Assembly (NCBI RefSeq): GCF_000384235.1
Contig: NZ_KB913033.1
Span: 1,247,164 to 1,311,163, forward strand
From: Hydrogenovibrio halophilus DSM 15072
GTDB lineage: Bacteria; Pseudomonadota; Gammaproteobacteria; Thiomicrospirales; Thiomicrospiraceae
Length of the DNA stretch: 64,000 bases
Direction: 5' to 3'
In this document: positions 52,516 to 60,838 of the stretch, in pieces
Numbering within the stretch: the first letter of the stretch is position 1
How the letters are laid out: every line of letters starts with the position of its first letter
Translations under genes and position numbers: made by a program
Notes under the pieces: generated by a model
The model's database searches: none
What the model saw: only the letters and a program-made list of their open reading frames with translations
What the model was told of the DNA's origin: nothing

Positions 52516-52616
52516 TGTCATCCCGGGCCGAAGCGGAGGGATCTTTGGAGTTCGGCTCCGTCTTTTAAGACCCTTCGGCTTCGCTCAGGGTGACAGTCTT
52601 TTTGACCAGGCCTAGT
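52516..52616. repeat. REPIN-like pair plus palindrome variant (ACCAGGCCTAGT)
   Basis: A REPIN-like pair at 52516-52596 followed by an 11/12 palindrome at 52605-52616. It probably represents the right end of another, truncated hairpin repeat. Confidence 0.8.
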
Positions 52617-53021
52617 TGTTTTGTTGCTTCGATCAAGTTTGCTATTGTGCTTTTGATTTATGTTAGTGCGATCCTAGGGATATTCATTTTTTACTTGTGT
52701 AAAAAACGAACCAAAAAAGCACACCCAGCAGAAAATTTCTGTGCCACTAGGGCTTGTCGCTGGCCGCTTGCGAACTCGCTTCGCTCAGACAGGCGCAAGC
52801 GGTAATCCAGCGCCTTCACCCAGTGTCACGACGAAATTTTCTGATGGGACCCTGACAACCCCAGCGGTTAATCGCCGATTTGTCCGCTGGTATTGGGTCT
52901 TGTGATCACGACCAGAAGTCTGTCATCCTGACCGAAGCGGAGGGATCTTTTAATCCCTGCGCCATCTCCAAAGACCCTTCGGCTTCGCTCAGGGTGACAG
53001 TGTATTTTTACCAGGCCTGGT
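52605..53021 (+). repeat. Intergenic hairpin repeat, copy 4 (variant stem)
   Basis: Same stem type as copy 3 (CGCTGG/CCAGCG with CCGCTTGCG/CGCAAGCGG; hairpin at 52744-52830), with a REPIN-like pair at 52921-53000 and the exact palindrome at 53010-53021. Confidence 0.85.
53010..53021. repeat. Iterated palindrome ACCAGGCCTGGT (exact)
   Basis: Right boundary of hairpin repeat copy 4; also the junction with the inverted copy 5. Confidence 0.9.
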
Positions 53022-53029
53022 TGTTTTCA

Positions 53030-53270
53030 AACAGAACAAGCAAAACGGTTCATCGCCAATCGTGCCAAAAGCAATGCATGGCCCAATCCCCATCACAAAG
53101 ATTTCGTTGTGCTTCTTAGTCCTGCCACAGGAAATGTCCCTTGCGCCTGTTTGAGCGAAGCGAGTTCGCAAGGGCCCTGTGGCAGGGCTTAGAATGCACA
53201 GAAAGCGTGTGCTGGGTGTGCTTTTTTGGTTCGTTTTTTGCACAAGCAAAAAATGAACACATCTGGGCTT
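53030..53270 (-). repeat. Intergenic hairpin repeat, copy 5 (inverted, partial)
   Basis: The core of copies 1 and 2 in opposite orientation, with the longest stem seen: CTAAG-(C)-CCTGCCACAGG pairing with CCTGTGGCAGG-(A)-CTAAG (hairpin about 53113-53195). It lacks the REPIN portion on its own side. Confidence 0.82.
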
Positions 53271-53324
53271 GCTGAAGCAGTAAGTTGAAGCCAGTCATGA
53301 ACCTTGGCGACAACATGAAACGCT

Positions 53325-53404
53325 TGTCATCCCGACCGAAGCGGAGGGATCTTTGGAGTCCGGCTCCGTCTTTCAAGACCCTTCGGCTGCGCTCAGGGTG
53401 ACAG
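53325..53404. repeat. REPIN-like pair before the methyltransferase gene end
   Basis: Same paired halves as elsewhere, followed by the exact palindrome at 53413. Confidence 0.82.
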
Positions 53405-53412
53405 TCTTTTTG

Positions 53413-53424
53413 ACCAGGCCTGGT
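53413..53424. repeat. Iterated palindrome ACCAGGCCTGGT (exact)
   Basis: Its last base is the final base of the methyltransferase stop codon, placing it exactly at the end of the gene. Confidence 0.9.
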
Positions 53425-54071
53425 TATTTCTGCGCTTTGATCACCACAAACGCGCCTTCGTCATGCCCATTCATCACACTGGGCGTGATCGCCTCATCTT
53501 TGAGTGCCTTGAGCTGGTCGGCGGTCAGGGTTTGCACTGAGTCAAAGTGGTGGAAACCGATTTGTCCCAGCAGCCCCAGCACGTCGTCGGCGCACATAAA
53601 GGTCGCGTCTTTGTAGAACGGGCTTTGGTCCTTGTGGGCTTCGTACTGGCGACCCAGTTCGCTGTTTTTTTCCAGAAACGCGATCACAATCTGACCGTCT
53701 TCGCCGAGTACACGGTGGGCTTCGGTCAGTGCTTTCATCGGGTCGTCAACGAAGCAAAGCGAGGTGACGAACAGCGCCCAGTCGTAGCTGGCGTCTTCCA
53801 ACGGCAGTGCTTCGGCGCTACCGGCTTTGACGGTGAGTCCGCGTTGCTCGGCGCGCTGGCGCATGGCTTTGGACGGTTCCACGCCCAGGTCAATCTTCAG
53901 CGGACCCATGAACTGCCCGCTGCCGCAGCCGATTTCCAGACGCCGACCGGCATCGTCGGTGGGCATCAGGGTTTCAATCGCGGCGATTTCCGCTTTGTGC
54001 AAATGCGGGTTGTCGGTAAACCACTGGTCGTACATCTCGGTGTACTGGTCAAATCCCTGGGTCTTGGCCAT
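53424..54071 (-). CDS. SAM-dependent class I methyltransferase
   Basis: About 215 residues: LEIGCGSGQFMGPL (SAM-binding), LGVEPSKAMRQRAEQ and ALPLEDASYDWALFVTSLCFVDDP are the motifs of Methyltransf_11 enzymes. Substrate unknown. It follows the TonB receptor by 11 bp and is therefore under the same TPP riboswitch, suggesting a role in thiamine or precursor metabolism. The start at 54071 follows GGAGAATTTAT; a longer open frame overlaps the receptor. Confidence 0.85.
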   Translation of the reverse strand: MAKTQGFDQYTEMYDQWFTDNPHLHKAEIAAIETLMPTDDAGRRLEIGCGSGQFMGPLKIDLGVEPSKAMRQRAEQRGLTVKAGSAEALPLEDASYDWALFVTSLCFVDDPMKALTEAHRVLGEDGQIVIAFLEKNSELGRQYEAHKDQSPFYKDATFMCADDVLGLLGQIGFHHFDSVQTLTADQLKALKDEAITPSVMNGHDEGAFVVIKAQK

Positions 54072-54082
54072 ATAAATTCTCC

Positions 54083-56164
54083 TTAAAAATACACACGGGC
54101 GGTCAAGCCGAATTGTCTTGGGTCGCCCAGGCGAATATAGGTCTGATTCTGTGAAAAGGCGTTGTAAAAGCCGCGGGTGGCGTAACGCTCGTCGGTCAGG
54201 TTTTTGCCCCAGGCATAGACTTCCCAATCTTTGGCCTCAAAGCCGATGCGGGCATTGTACAACTGATAAGCCTCGGAACGGGCATTGTGGACATTGTCAA
54301 AGTAAAAGCTGTCCAGGCCACGCATGTCGGCACGGGCAAAAAAGCCACTGCCATGACGGTACTGTGCCCCGATCTGAAACTGGTAGTTGGGCGCGTGCGA
54401 CTGATCGCGACCGGAGACTTCCAGCGAACTGTTCAGCGGCGTGCCTTCGACGTCGGTGTAGAGCAGCCCCAGCGAGCCGAAGGTTTGCCATTGCGGCGTC
54501 ATTTGCCAATCAAAGCGGGCTTCCAGACCGTAGTTTTTGGCCGAATCCAGATTTTCCTTGTAGAAGACGTATTCTGCGCCCAGGTAAGTGTAGCCGTCCA
54601 TTTGCGGGTTGTCGCGATCCATATAGAAGGCGGTCACGTCAGTGTGAAGGGCCTTGTCCAGCCAGTCGGCTTTGATCCCGGTTTCATAGTTCCACAGGGT
54701 TTCGGCGTCGTACCATAGTTGATCGGGGTCAGTGACATTGCTGCCGGTGTTAAAGCCACCGGCCTTGAAACCGCGGGTGACGGAGGCGTAACCGGTCAGG
54801 CTTTGGGTCAGGTTGCGGGCATAGGCCAAAGAGCCGCCCCAGAGCGTTTCATCTGTGTCAAAGTCGTTGCTGACGGGGGTGCCGTAAGACACCTTGTCGA
54901 GCGTAAAATCCTGACGACTGGTTTCCACCCGCAGCGCATAGGAAAGCGTGTCGCGCGAAGTCAACGCCTGATCGATCTGAGTGTAGGCCGCCAGTTTCTG
55001 GTGGTCGTAATCTGACTGGCCGCGTTCTTCGCCGTAATACACACTCAGGGTGTCATTGCTTTCCGCCATGCCCGAGGCATACACCCCCGCCAACCAGTCA
55101 AACGATTGCTCCCCAAGTGTGACTGGCTTGGAAGAAACCAGTCGCAAGTCCTGGGTCCACTGACGATGGTGTTTCTGGTTGTCGAAGAAAAAGTCGTCCG
55201 TGTCCCAGTCGTAGTCGTAGCCATAGTCGATGTCGGAATTGGTCAGGCTGGTGGTGGAGATCAGGTCAAATGCTTCGGCCCCGGTGTGCGTCACTTTGAC
55301 CGATCCGGCGTTGGATCTTTGATTGTCTTCGCCCGGCTGATTGGACAGGGTGGTGAAGGTGTTGTCCTTGGCCCAGGCGTCATAGCCGTTATCGAAATTG
55401 GCGTGCAGCAGGCTGAGGTCAATGGTGGTGTCCTCACTGGCAAACACGCGCAATTTGCCGCGCAGGGTCAGTTCGTCTTTCTGGTTGGTGTCGTTGCGAT
55501 TGAGGGTGTCGTTTTCATAAAACCCGTCGCTTTTGTGCTTGAACACGGCAATGCGGTATTGGCTGGCGTCCGGGGCGTCGCTGACCGGGCCGGAGGTCAT
55601 CAGACCCACTTCGGTATGACCGTATTCGCCCAGGCTGGTTTCCACCATGCTTTCCCGATAGGGCGTGGGTTCGTTGGTCTGGATGTTGACCAGGCCAGCG
55701 ATGGCCGCTTGTCCGTAGCGGGTGTTTTGCGGGCCGCGCAGGACTTCGACCTGCTTGACGTCAAACAGATTGCCGATCCCGCCCAGACCGCTGAAGTCCA
55801 TGCCGTCAATGGCCAGGCCTACGCTGCTGTTGGGGGCGCCGGTATAGTCGTCGCGTGCGCCGATGCCGCGAATCTGGATGTGGCGAACGCGTGCGTTCTG
55901 GTTGGAGACATTGACATTGGGCGTGGTCAGCAGAATGTCATCGGTGTGGCTTGCGCCCTGATCCTGCAGATCCACGCTGTCATAAACGTGGAGGCTGGTG
56001 GCCATGTCGTCCGCTTCGCTTTGGCGCAGATCGGCTTGCACGGTCACTGGCGTTAGCTGGGTTTGGCTGGAATCCGGGTCCGTTTGCGCAAAGGCCATGC
56101 TGGCCGGCATCAGAGCAATCAGGGCGGCGGTCAGCGGTTTGAGTAAAAAATGCGTTGAGGTCAT
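54083..56164 (-). CDS. TonB-dependent outer-membrane receptor, probably for thiamine compounds
   Basis: About 693 residues. Signal peptide (MTSTHFLLKPLTAALIALMP ending near AFAQ), a TonB-box-like LTPVTVQA, plug domain (IRGIGARDD, VEVLRGPQNTRYGQAAIAGLVNI) and a beta-barrel ending in RVYF with terminal phenylalanine. It lies directly under a TPP riboswitch, so its ligand is most likely thiamine or a thiamine derivative. ATG at 56164 follows AAAGGAATACACA. Confidence 0.9.
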   Translation of the reverse strand: MTSTHFLLKPLTAALIALMPASMAFAQTDPDSSQTQLTPVTVQADLRQSEADDMATSLHVYDSVDLQDQGASHTDDILLTTPNVNVSNQNARVRHIQIRGIGARDDYTGAPNSSVGLAIDGMDFSGLGGIGNLFDVKQVEVLRGPQNTRYGQAAIAGLVNIQTNEPTPYRESMVETSLGEYGHTEVGLMTSGPVSDAPDASQYRIAVFKHKSDGFYENDTLNRNDTNQKDELTLRGKLRVFASEDTTIDLSLLHANFDNGYDAWAKDNTFTTLSNQPGEDNQRSNAGSVKVTHTGAEAFDLISTTSLTNSDIDYGYDYDWDTDDFFFDNQKHHRQWTQDLRLVSSKPVTLGEQSFDWLAGVYASGMAESNDTLSVYYGEERGQSDYDHQKLAAYTQIDQALTSRDTLSYALRVETSRQDFTLDKVSYGTPVSNDFDTDETLWGGSLAYARNLTQSLTGYASVTRGFKAGGFNTGSNVTDPDQLWYDAETLWNYETGIKADWLDKALHTDVTAFYMDRDNPQMDGYTYLGAEYVFYKENLDSAKNYGLEARFDWQMTPQWQTFGSLGLLYTDVEGTPLNSSLEVSGRDQSHAPNYQFQIGAQYRHGSGFFARADMRGLDSFYFDNVHNARSEAYQLYNARIGFEAKDWEVYAWGKNLTDERYATRGFYNAFSQNQTYIRLGDPRQFGLTARVYF

Positions 56165-56269
56165 TGTGTATTCCTTTTTTCGATGGATCACGAAAAAGGA
56201 ACAGGGAAATGCAGAGTCTGCGTCTGTGTAAGCTGGAAATCCACTGAGACAGAGATGGGCTGCAGCCTG

Positions 56270-56356
56270 TTCCTACGCCAGTATTAACTGGATCAGGTTT
56301 AAAGGGTTCCCACTCAATGATGGATCTCAGGCCGTTACGGCCACCCCTCGGCTTGT
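56270..56356 (-). ncRNA. TPP (thi-box) riboswitch
   Basis: Reading the minus strand: GAGGGGTGGCC (P2/J2-3 start), GGCCTGAGATC, GGGAACCCTTTAAACCTGATC, CAGTTAATACTGGCGTAGGAA, which match the thi-box consensus GGGGTGC..CTGAGA..ACCC-(T)TT-AACCTGATC-(T)GG-TAATACC-(A)GCGTAGGGAA closely. It ends about 106 nt before the TonB receptor ATG, so thiamine pyrophosphate should reduce receptor expression. Attenuation versus translational control cannot be decided. Confidence 0.93.
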
Positions 56357-56376
56357 GCGTTGTGAAACGCATTTGA

Positions 56377-56406
56377 ATTATAGCCTCACCAGGCCAGGAT
56401 TGGCAA
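56377..56406 (-). promoter_or_regulatory. Promoter upstream of the TPP riboswitch
   Basis: TTGCCA (56406-56401) and TATAAT (56382-56377) with an 18-bp spacer on the minus strand; transcription would start about 12-15 nt before the riboswitch. Confidence 0.75.
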
Positions 56407-56435
56407 TGGGTGCTAACCCGTAGTCAGCGCGTGAA

Positions 56436-57503
56436 TTACGGGAAATCGGGGATGTCGTCGGTGTCGTAAGGCAGTTGTTCGTCGGTTTGAATGTCATCGG
56501 CAAAACGCTCGACATGGGCTTCGGCCAGGTCGCTGCGCGCAAACCGGGCAATGTGAAACAGTGCCTCGCCTTCATTGACCAGCGGACTCATCATCTGGCC
56601 GATCACAATGCCGGTGTAGGGCGAGACAATTTCGGCCTGATCTTCGCCGAAGGGGTCGGACACCACGCCAATCAGGGTGACGCCTTTCTGCACCCGTTCG
56701 CCGTCTTTGACCAGTGCGCGAAAAATACCGCTTTGCGGGGCACGGACCCAGCTGCTGCTGCGGGCCACCACCGGTTGGTGACTGGGTTTTTTGCGCCGTT
56801 GCGGCGTGATCATGCCCAGCGATTTCATCACGTTCAGAATGCCGCGCACACCGGCCCGGATCGACATTTCATCAAAACGCAGGGCTTCGCCGGCTTCGTA
56901 CAATAAAATGGGGATGCCGTTTTTCACCGCGGCGGAACGCAGCGAACCATCGCGCTGCGGCATGTTCATCATCAGCGGCGCGCCAAAGGCCTCGGCCAAT
57001 GCCAGCGTTTCCGGGTCGTCCAGATCGGCACGGATTTGTGGCAGGTTGGTGCGGTTGATCGCGCCGGTATGCAGGTCAATGCCGTGGGTGCACTGACAGA
57101 CCACTTCCTGCAGGAAAAAATGCGCCATGCGACCGGCCAGTGAGCCTTTGGGCGAACCGGGAAAACTGCGATTAAGGTCGCGCCGGTCGGGCAGATAACG
57201 GCTTTGGTTGATAAAACCGTACAGATTCACGATCGGCACCGCCACCAACGTGCCTTTGAGGCGTTTGAGCGATTTGACCTGTAACAGGCGGCGGATGATT
57301 TCCACGCCATTGAGCTCATCGCCGTGAATGGCCGCACTCACCAGCAGTACCGGGCCTTTCTGGCGGCCATTGATGACTTGCACCGGCATGTTGAGCTCGG
57401 TGTGGGTATAGAGCTTGCCCATTTGCAAATCGACGGTTTGGCGCTCACCGGGGGCGACGCTGACCCCGCCGATCTGAAACGGCGTGTTTTTGCTCACCGG
57501 CAT
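56436..57503 (-). CDS. M14-family succinylglutamate desuccinylase/aspartoacylase-like protein
   Basis: A 355-residue zinc enzyme. SAAIHGDELNGVEIIRRLL (HxxE), IDLHTGAINRTN (His ligand) and the C-terminal biotinyl-like domain (RVQKGVTLIGVVSDPFGEDQ) are the AstE/aspartoacylase features. It starts directly after the RimK stop (TGA-ATG). RimK-type ligases paired with an M14 protein of this kind (RimB-like) are known in pseudomonads, where the pair acts on ribosomal protein modification; the same role is suggested here. Confidence 0.85.
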   Translation of the reverse strand: MPVSKNTPFQIGGVSVAPGERQTVDLQMGKLYTHTELNMPVQVINGRQKGPVLLVSAAIHGDELNGVEIIRRLLQVKSLKRLKGTLVAVPIVNLYGFINQSRYLPDRRDLNRSFPGSPKGSLAGRMAHFFLQEVVCQCTHGIDLHTGAINRTNLPQIRADLDDPETLALAEAFGAPLMMNMPQRDGSLRSAAVKNGIPILLYEAGEALRFDEMSIRAGVRGILNVMKSLGMITPQRRKKPSHQPVVARSSSWVRAPQSGIFRALVKDGERVQKGVTLIGVVSDPFGEDQAEIVSPYTGIVIGQMMSPLVNEGEALFHIARFARSDLAEAHVERFADDIQTDEQLPYDTDDIPDFP

Positions 57504-58409
57504 TCAGCCTTTCCCCTTGGTGCGGGTGTTATTGGGGCGGGCGTTTTTTTCGATGAAGGTGATGATCTGGCCAGCAATGTCTTTGCCGGTCGCAGTTTCA
57601 ATGCCCTCGATGCCCGGTGAGGAATTGACTTCCATCACCACCGGGCCGTGGTTGGAGCGCAACAGATCCACGCCGCAGACATTGAGGCCCATGATTTTGG
57701 CGGCGCGCACTGCAGTGGCCCGTTCTTCCGGGGTGATGCGGATCAGGGTGGCCGAACCGCCCTGATGCAGATTGGAGCGAAATTCGCCTTCCTTAGCCTG
57801 ACGTTTCATGCTCGCCACCACCTTGCCGCCGATGACAAAGCAGCGCAGATCCGCGCCCTTGGCTTCTTTGATGAATTCCTGCACCAGAATGTTGGCTTTC
57901 AACCCCTGAAAGGCTTCGATCACCGATTCGGCGGCAGAATGGGTTTCGGCCAATACCACGCCTTTGCCCTGGGTGCCTTCCAGCAGCTTGATCACGACCG
58001 GTGCGCCACCGACGGTTTGCAGCAGATCGTCGACGTCGTCGGGCGAGTGAGCAAAGCCGGTCACGGGCAAGCCCACGCCGCGTCGTGAAAGCAGCTGCAG
58101 ACTGCGCAGTTTGTCGCGCGAGCGTGAGATGGCGACCGACTCGTTCAGCGGGTAGACGCCCATCATTTCAAACTGACGCAACACGGCGGTGCCGTAAAAA
58201 GTGACGGAAGCGCCGATGCGGGGGATGATTGCATCAAACCCGTCCAGCACTTCGCCCTTGTAATGCACTTTGGGGCTGTTGGCGGTGATGTTCATGTAGC
58301 AGCGCAAGGCGTCGACGACTTTGACCTCGTGACCGCGTTCTTTGGCGGCTTCGATCAAACGGCGGGTTGAGTAGAGTTCGGCGTTGCGCGATAAAATGGC
58401 GATGTTCAT
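57504..58409 (-). CDS. rimK: RimK-family ATP-grasp ligase
   Basis: About 301 residues. [57 protein letters not shown] and the ATP/Mg-binding [15 protein letters not shown] fit RimK, which adds glutamate residues to ribosomal protein S6 C-terminus. Start at 58409; a longer open frame upstream has no ribosome site. A TGTGTGT-TG-ACACACA dyad lies upstream. Confidence 0.92.
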   Translation of the reverse strand: MNIAILSRNAELYSTRRLIEAAKERGHEVKVVDALRCYMNITANSPKVHYKGEVLDGFDAIIPRIGASVTFYGTAVLRQFEMMGVYPLNESVAISRSRDKLRSLQLLSRRGVGLPVTGFAHSPDDVDDLLQTVGGAPVVIKLLEGTQGKGVVLAETHSAAESVIEAFQGLKANILVQEFIKEAKGADLRCFVIGGKVVASMKRQAKEGEFRSNLHQGGSATLIRITPEERATAVRAAKIMGLNVCGVDLLRSNHGPVVMEVNSSPGIEGIETATGKDIAGQIITFIEKNARPNNTRTKGKG

Positions 58410-58459
58410 AAAATTCCAGCAATGACAGATCCATGAGGGTGCAATAAAGCACGTCTGAT

Positions 58460-58475
58460 TGTGTGTCAACACACA
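58460..58475 (-). promoter_or_regulatory. Palindromic operator-like site upstream of rimK
   Basis: TGTGTGTCAACACACA, a near-perfect 16-bp dyad, 51 bp upstream of the rimK start and just downstream of a TATAAA. Regulator unknown. Confidence 0.4.
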
Positions 58476-58642
58476 GGTTTATAGTAGCGCCAAACCCAGG
58501 CAAGAACATGGAAAAAATCGTTGGCGCAGCAAATTTTTCAGCGTTTTCTGTCATTGTCCGTTAAAACGATAAAACATCATGTCTGATTCAATGGAACCCA
58601 GTAAAATGGCGTTCACTTGTGTCCGTATTTCTGGAGAAGCTC

Positions 58643-60088
58643 ATGACAGCCGATCACCACTCGCCAACCGACCCAAACCCTGATCCAACCTCTGATCAGA
58701 ATGCGGAGACGCCGTCGGTCGATTACGCCACCGCCGAGGCGTCGGCTGACAGCCAATCGTTGCTGCTGTCGTTGCAGCAGATACTGGCCGATCCGGAAAA
58801 TCAGAAAGACGTTTGCGCGTTTCTGGACGGCCTCAGTGACACCGAAATTGCGTTGTTGCTGGAGTCGTTTCCGGCGGCGGACCGGGATCGGATCTGGGTG
58901 TGTGTGCCCCAGAGTTTGCGCGGCGAAGTGCTGGCCGAAGTCGGGGGCGATGCCCGCGCCAATCTGATGGCGGAAATGCCGGCCGAGGATGTGACCCTGC
59001 TGGCTCAGGATCTGCCTCCGGAGGACGTCACCGAACTGTTGGAAACCGTGACCCCCGAGGTCAAAGAGGCGGTGATCGAAAGCCTGGACGAGCAGGTGCG
59101 CGATCACGTTGAAACCCTGCAGGGCTATGCGGACAATCAGGTCGGGCGCTATATGGACCCGGGTACCACCAATGTCAAACAGGACGTGACTCTGGAAACG
59201 GTTCAGCGCTTTGTGCGCATCAACCATTTGCTGGATGAGCAATCGCAGGAACTGATGGTCACGGACGCGGACAATCATCTGGTGGGATCGTTGAGTCTGG
59301 TGGATCTGGTCAAGCAGCCGCAAGAGGCCAGCGTGGATCAGTTTATGTACATGCCCACTTATGTGACCGACAGCATGGACACGCACGAAGCGGCCACTCT
59401 GTTGCGTTCCAAGGAACTGAACTTTGTGCCCGTGATCAACGAAGCCGGGGTGCTGGTCGGCCAGCTCAACAGTCAGCAGATTATGGAACTGACCCGGGAC
59501 GACTCCGACGCCACCTTGCTGGGCATGTCTGGGGTCAAGGAAGAAGACGAGCTGTTCGCGCCGATTCGATCCAGCGCCAAAAGCCGTGGCGTGTGGCTGG
59601 GCATCAATCTGGCCACCGCGTTTCTGGCCGCTTGGGTGATCGGGCAATTCGAAGCCGTGTTGTCACAGGTGGTGGCGCTGGCGGTGCTGATGCCCGTGGT
59701 CGCTAGCATGGGCGGCATTGCCGGCAGTCAGACACTGACCGTGGTGATTCGGGGCATGGCCATGGGCCAGATCGGCGGCAACAACCGCTGGTGGTTGATG
59801 CAGAAAGAACTCTGGGTCGGCATGATCGGCGGCTTCATCTGGGGTTCCGTGGTCGCCATTGTCGCCCAGCTCTGGTTTGAAGACGTGATGATCACGCTGG
59901 TGATCGGACTGGCGATATTGATCAATATGACCGTGGCCAATGTGGCGGGGATTTCGGTGCCGCTCATGCTCAAGCGCATGGGCATTGACCCCGCGCTGTC
60001 GGGCGCGGTGATCCTGACCACCGTTACCGACGTGGTAGGGTTTATGTCCTTCCTCGGCCTCGCAACCCTGCTGATCCTGACCGTTTAA
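58643..60088 (+). CDS. mgtE: MgtE magnesium transporter
   Basis: About 481 residues: N-terminal MgtE domain (SLLLSLQQILADPENQKDV to about 145), two CBS domains (about 150-275; GRYMDPGTTNVKQDVTL, VGSLSLVDLVKQPQE) and five membrane helices in the C-terminal part, including LMPVVASMGGIAGSQTLTVVIRG with the selectivity-filter GIAGSQ. ATG at 58643 after GGAGAAGCTC is preferred over a GTG eight codons earlier. Mg2+ enters through this channel and is sensed by the CBS domains. The iterated palindrome follows the stop. Confidence 0.95.
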   Translation: MTADHHSPTDPNPDPTSDQNAETPSVDYATAEASADSQSLLLSLQQILADPENQKDVCAFLDGLSDTEIALLLESFPAADRDRIWVCVPQSLRGEVLAEVGGDARANLMAEMPAEDVTLLAQDLPPEDVTELLETVTPEVKEAVIESLDEQVRDHVETLQGYADNQVGRYMDPGTTNVKQDVTLETVQRFVRINHLLDEQSQELMVTDADNHLVGSLSLVDLVKQPQEASVDQFMYMPTYVTDSMDTHEAATLLRSKELNFVPVINEAGVLVGQLNSQQIMELTRDDSDATLLGMSGVKEEDELFAPIRSSAKSRGVWLGINLATAFLAAWVIGQFEAVLSQVVALAVLMPVVASMGGIAGSQTLTVVIRGMAMGQIGGNNRWWLMQKELWVGMIGGFIWGSVVAIVAQLWFEDVMITLVIGLAILINMTVANVAGISVPLMLKRMGIDPALSGAVILTTVTDVVGFMSFLGLATLLILTV

Positions 60089-60123
60089 CGGTCTGAATTC
60101 AGGCCGCTGGAACCCTGTTTTTG

Positions 60124-60135
60124 ACCAGGCCTGGT
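60124..60135. repeat. Iterated palindrome ACCAGGCCTGGT (exact)
   Basis: Intergenic, 35 bp after the mgtE stop, in the common context TTTTTG-palindrome-GAGTTTTG. Confidence 0.9.
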
Positions 60136-60207
60136 GAGTTTTGCCTTTTATGGGATTGGCTTGTATAGTTGATTGGACAAAACAGTTTGTCAAAATGGAG
60201 TGTGGCA

Positions 60208-60465
60208 ATGATTGAAGCGACTCTGGCAGATTTACGTCAAGCAAATCGCTTAACGGAATGGGACGATGTGGTGCATCTTGTGGACGCACGCAAAAAAAAC
60301 GAGGTGGGTTTTTTTGTTCCGGCGCATTTGGCGGAAAGTTTTCTTCCCTTCTTGCAGTCCTATGAAAACCGGAAAAAATCTCAACTGCTGCAGCGCGTTG
60401 CCAAGGCTCAAGCGGATGACCCGATAGAAGAAGGAGGGATGGCGGATGGTATTGACCAGAGGTGA
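60208..60465 (+). CDS. Putative antitoxin of a MazF-type pair
   Basis: About 85 residues with no strong family match: MIEATLADLRQANRLTEWDD, VVHLVDARKKNEVGFFVPAH, then a charged tail. Its short length, acidic C-terminus and 20-bp overlap with a PemK/MazF toxin make it the likely antitoxin. The FVPAHL region resembles the N-terminal part of other antitoxins rather than MazE AbrB type. Confidence 0.65.
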   Translation: MIEATLADLRQANRLTEWDDVVHLVDARKKNEVGFFVPAHLAESFLPFLQSYENRKKSQLLQRVAKAQADDPIEEGGMADGIDQR

Positions 60466-60781
60466 GATTGTTTTGGTCAACTTTAACCCGGCAAAAGGGG
60501 CAGAAATGGGCAAGTATCGTCCGGCGGTCGTGATCAGCGATGAGCTGGATAATGAGATTTTGCCGACCATTATGGTCATGCCGCTTTCCACCTGCCTGGA
60601 AGACAACGCTTTGCCTTATCGATTCCGCATTCCCGCAAGGCAGGATCTGCTACAGGATTCGGATGCGTGCATCAATGAGATCCGATCACTCTCAAAAGAC
60701 CGGGTCAAAACTTCTCTGGCAAAAGTGTCAAAGGAAGAGTACCAGATACTGACCCAAAGCTTGTGCCAGCTGGTGTTGTGA
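60446..60781 (+). CDS. PemK/MazF-type endoribonuclease toxin
   Basis: A 111-residue toxin: TRGEIVLVNFNPAKGAEMGKYRPAVVIS, IMVMPLSTCLED and ACINEIRSLSKDRV are PemK/MazF landmarks. Intact. It differs from the MazF at 25224 and pairs with an unrelated-looking antitoxin. It begins inside the antitoxin gene in another frame. Confidence 0.88.
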   Translation: MVLTRGEIVLVNFNPAKGAEMGKYRPAVVISDELDNEILPTIMVMPLSTCLEDNALPYRFRIPARQDLLQDSDACINEIRSLSKDRVKTSLAKVSKEEYQILTQSLCQLVL

Positions 60782-60838
60782 TCGCTGGCGCTTGAGTACA
60801 AGCCGGGTGAATCTTTTTTAAAGGACTCTTAAAGACGG

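Noticed and set aside
49240-53424. CRISPR array
   Set aside because: Repeats are long, few and structured, with no short repeat-spacer periodicity and no cas genes.
58410-58642. Mg-responsive leader (M-box) before mgtE
   Set aside because: No recognisable M-box or ykoK-type conserved core is visible in the 230-bp gap.
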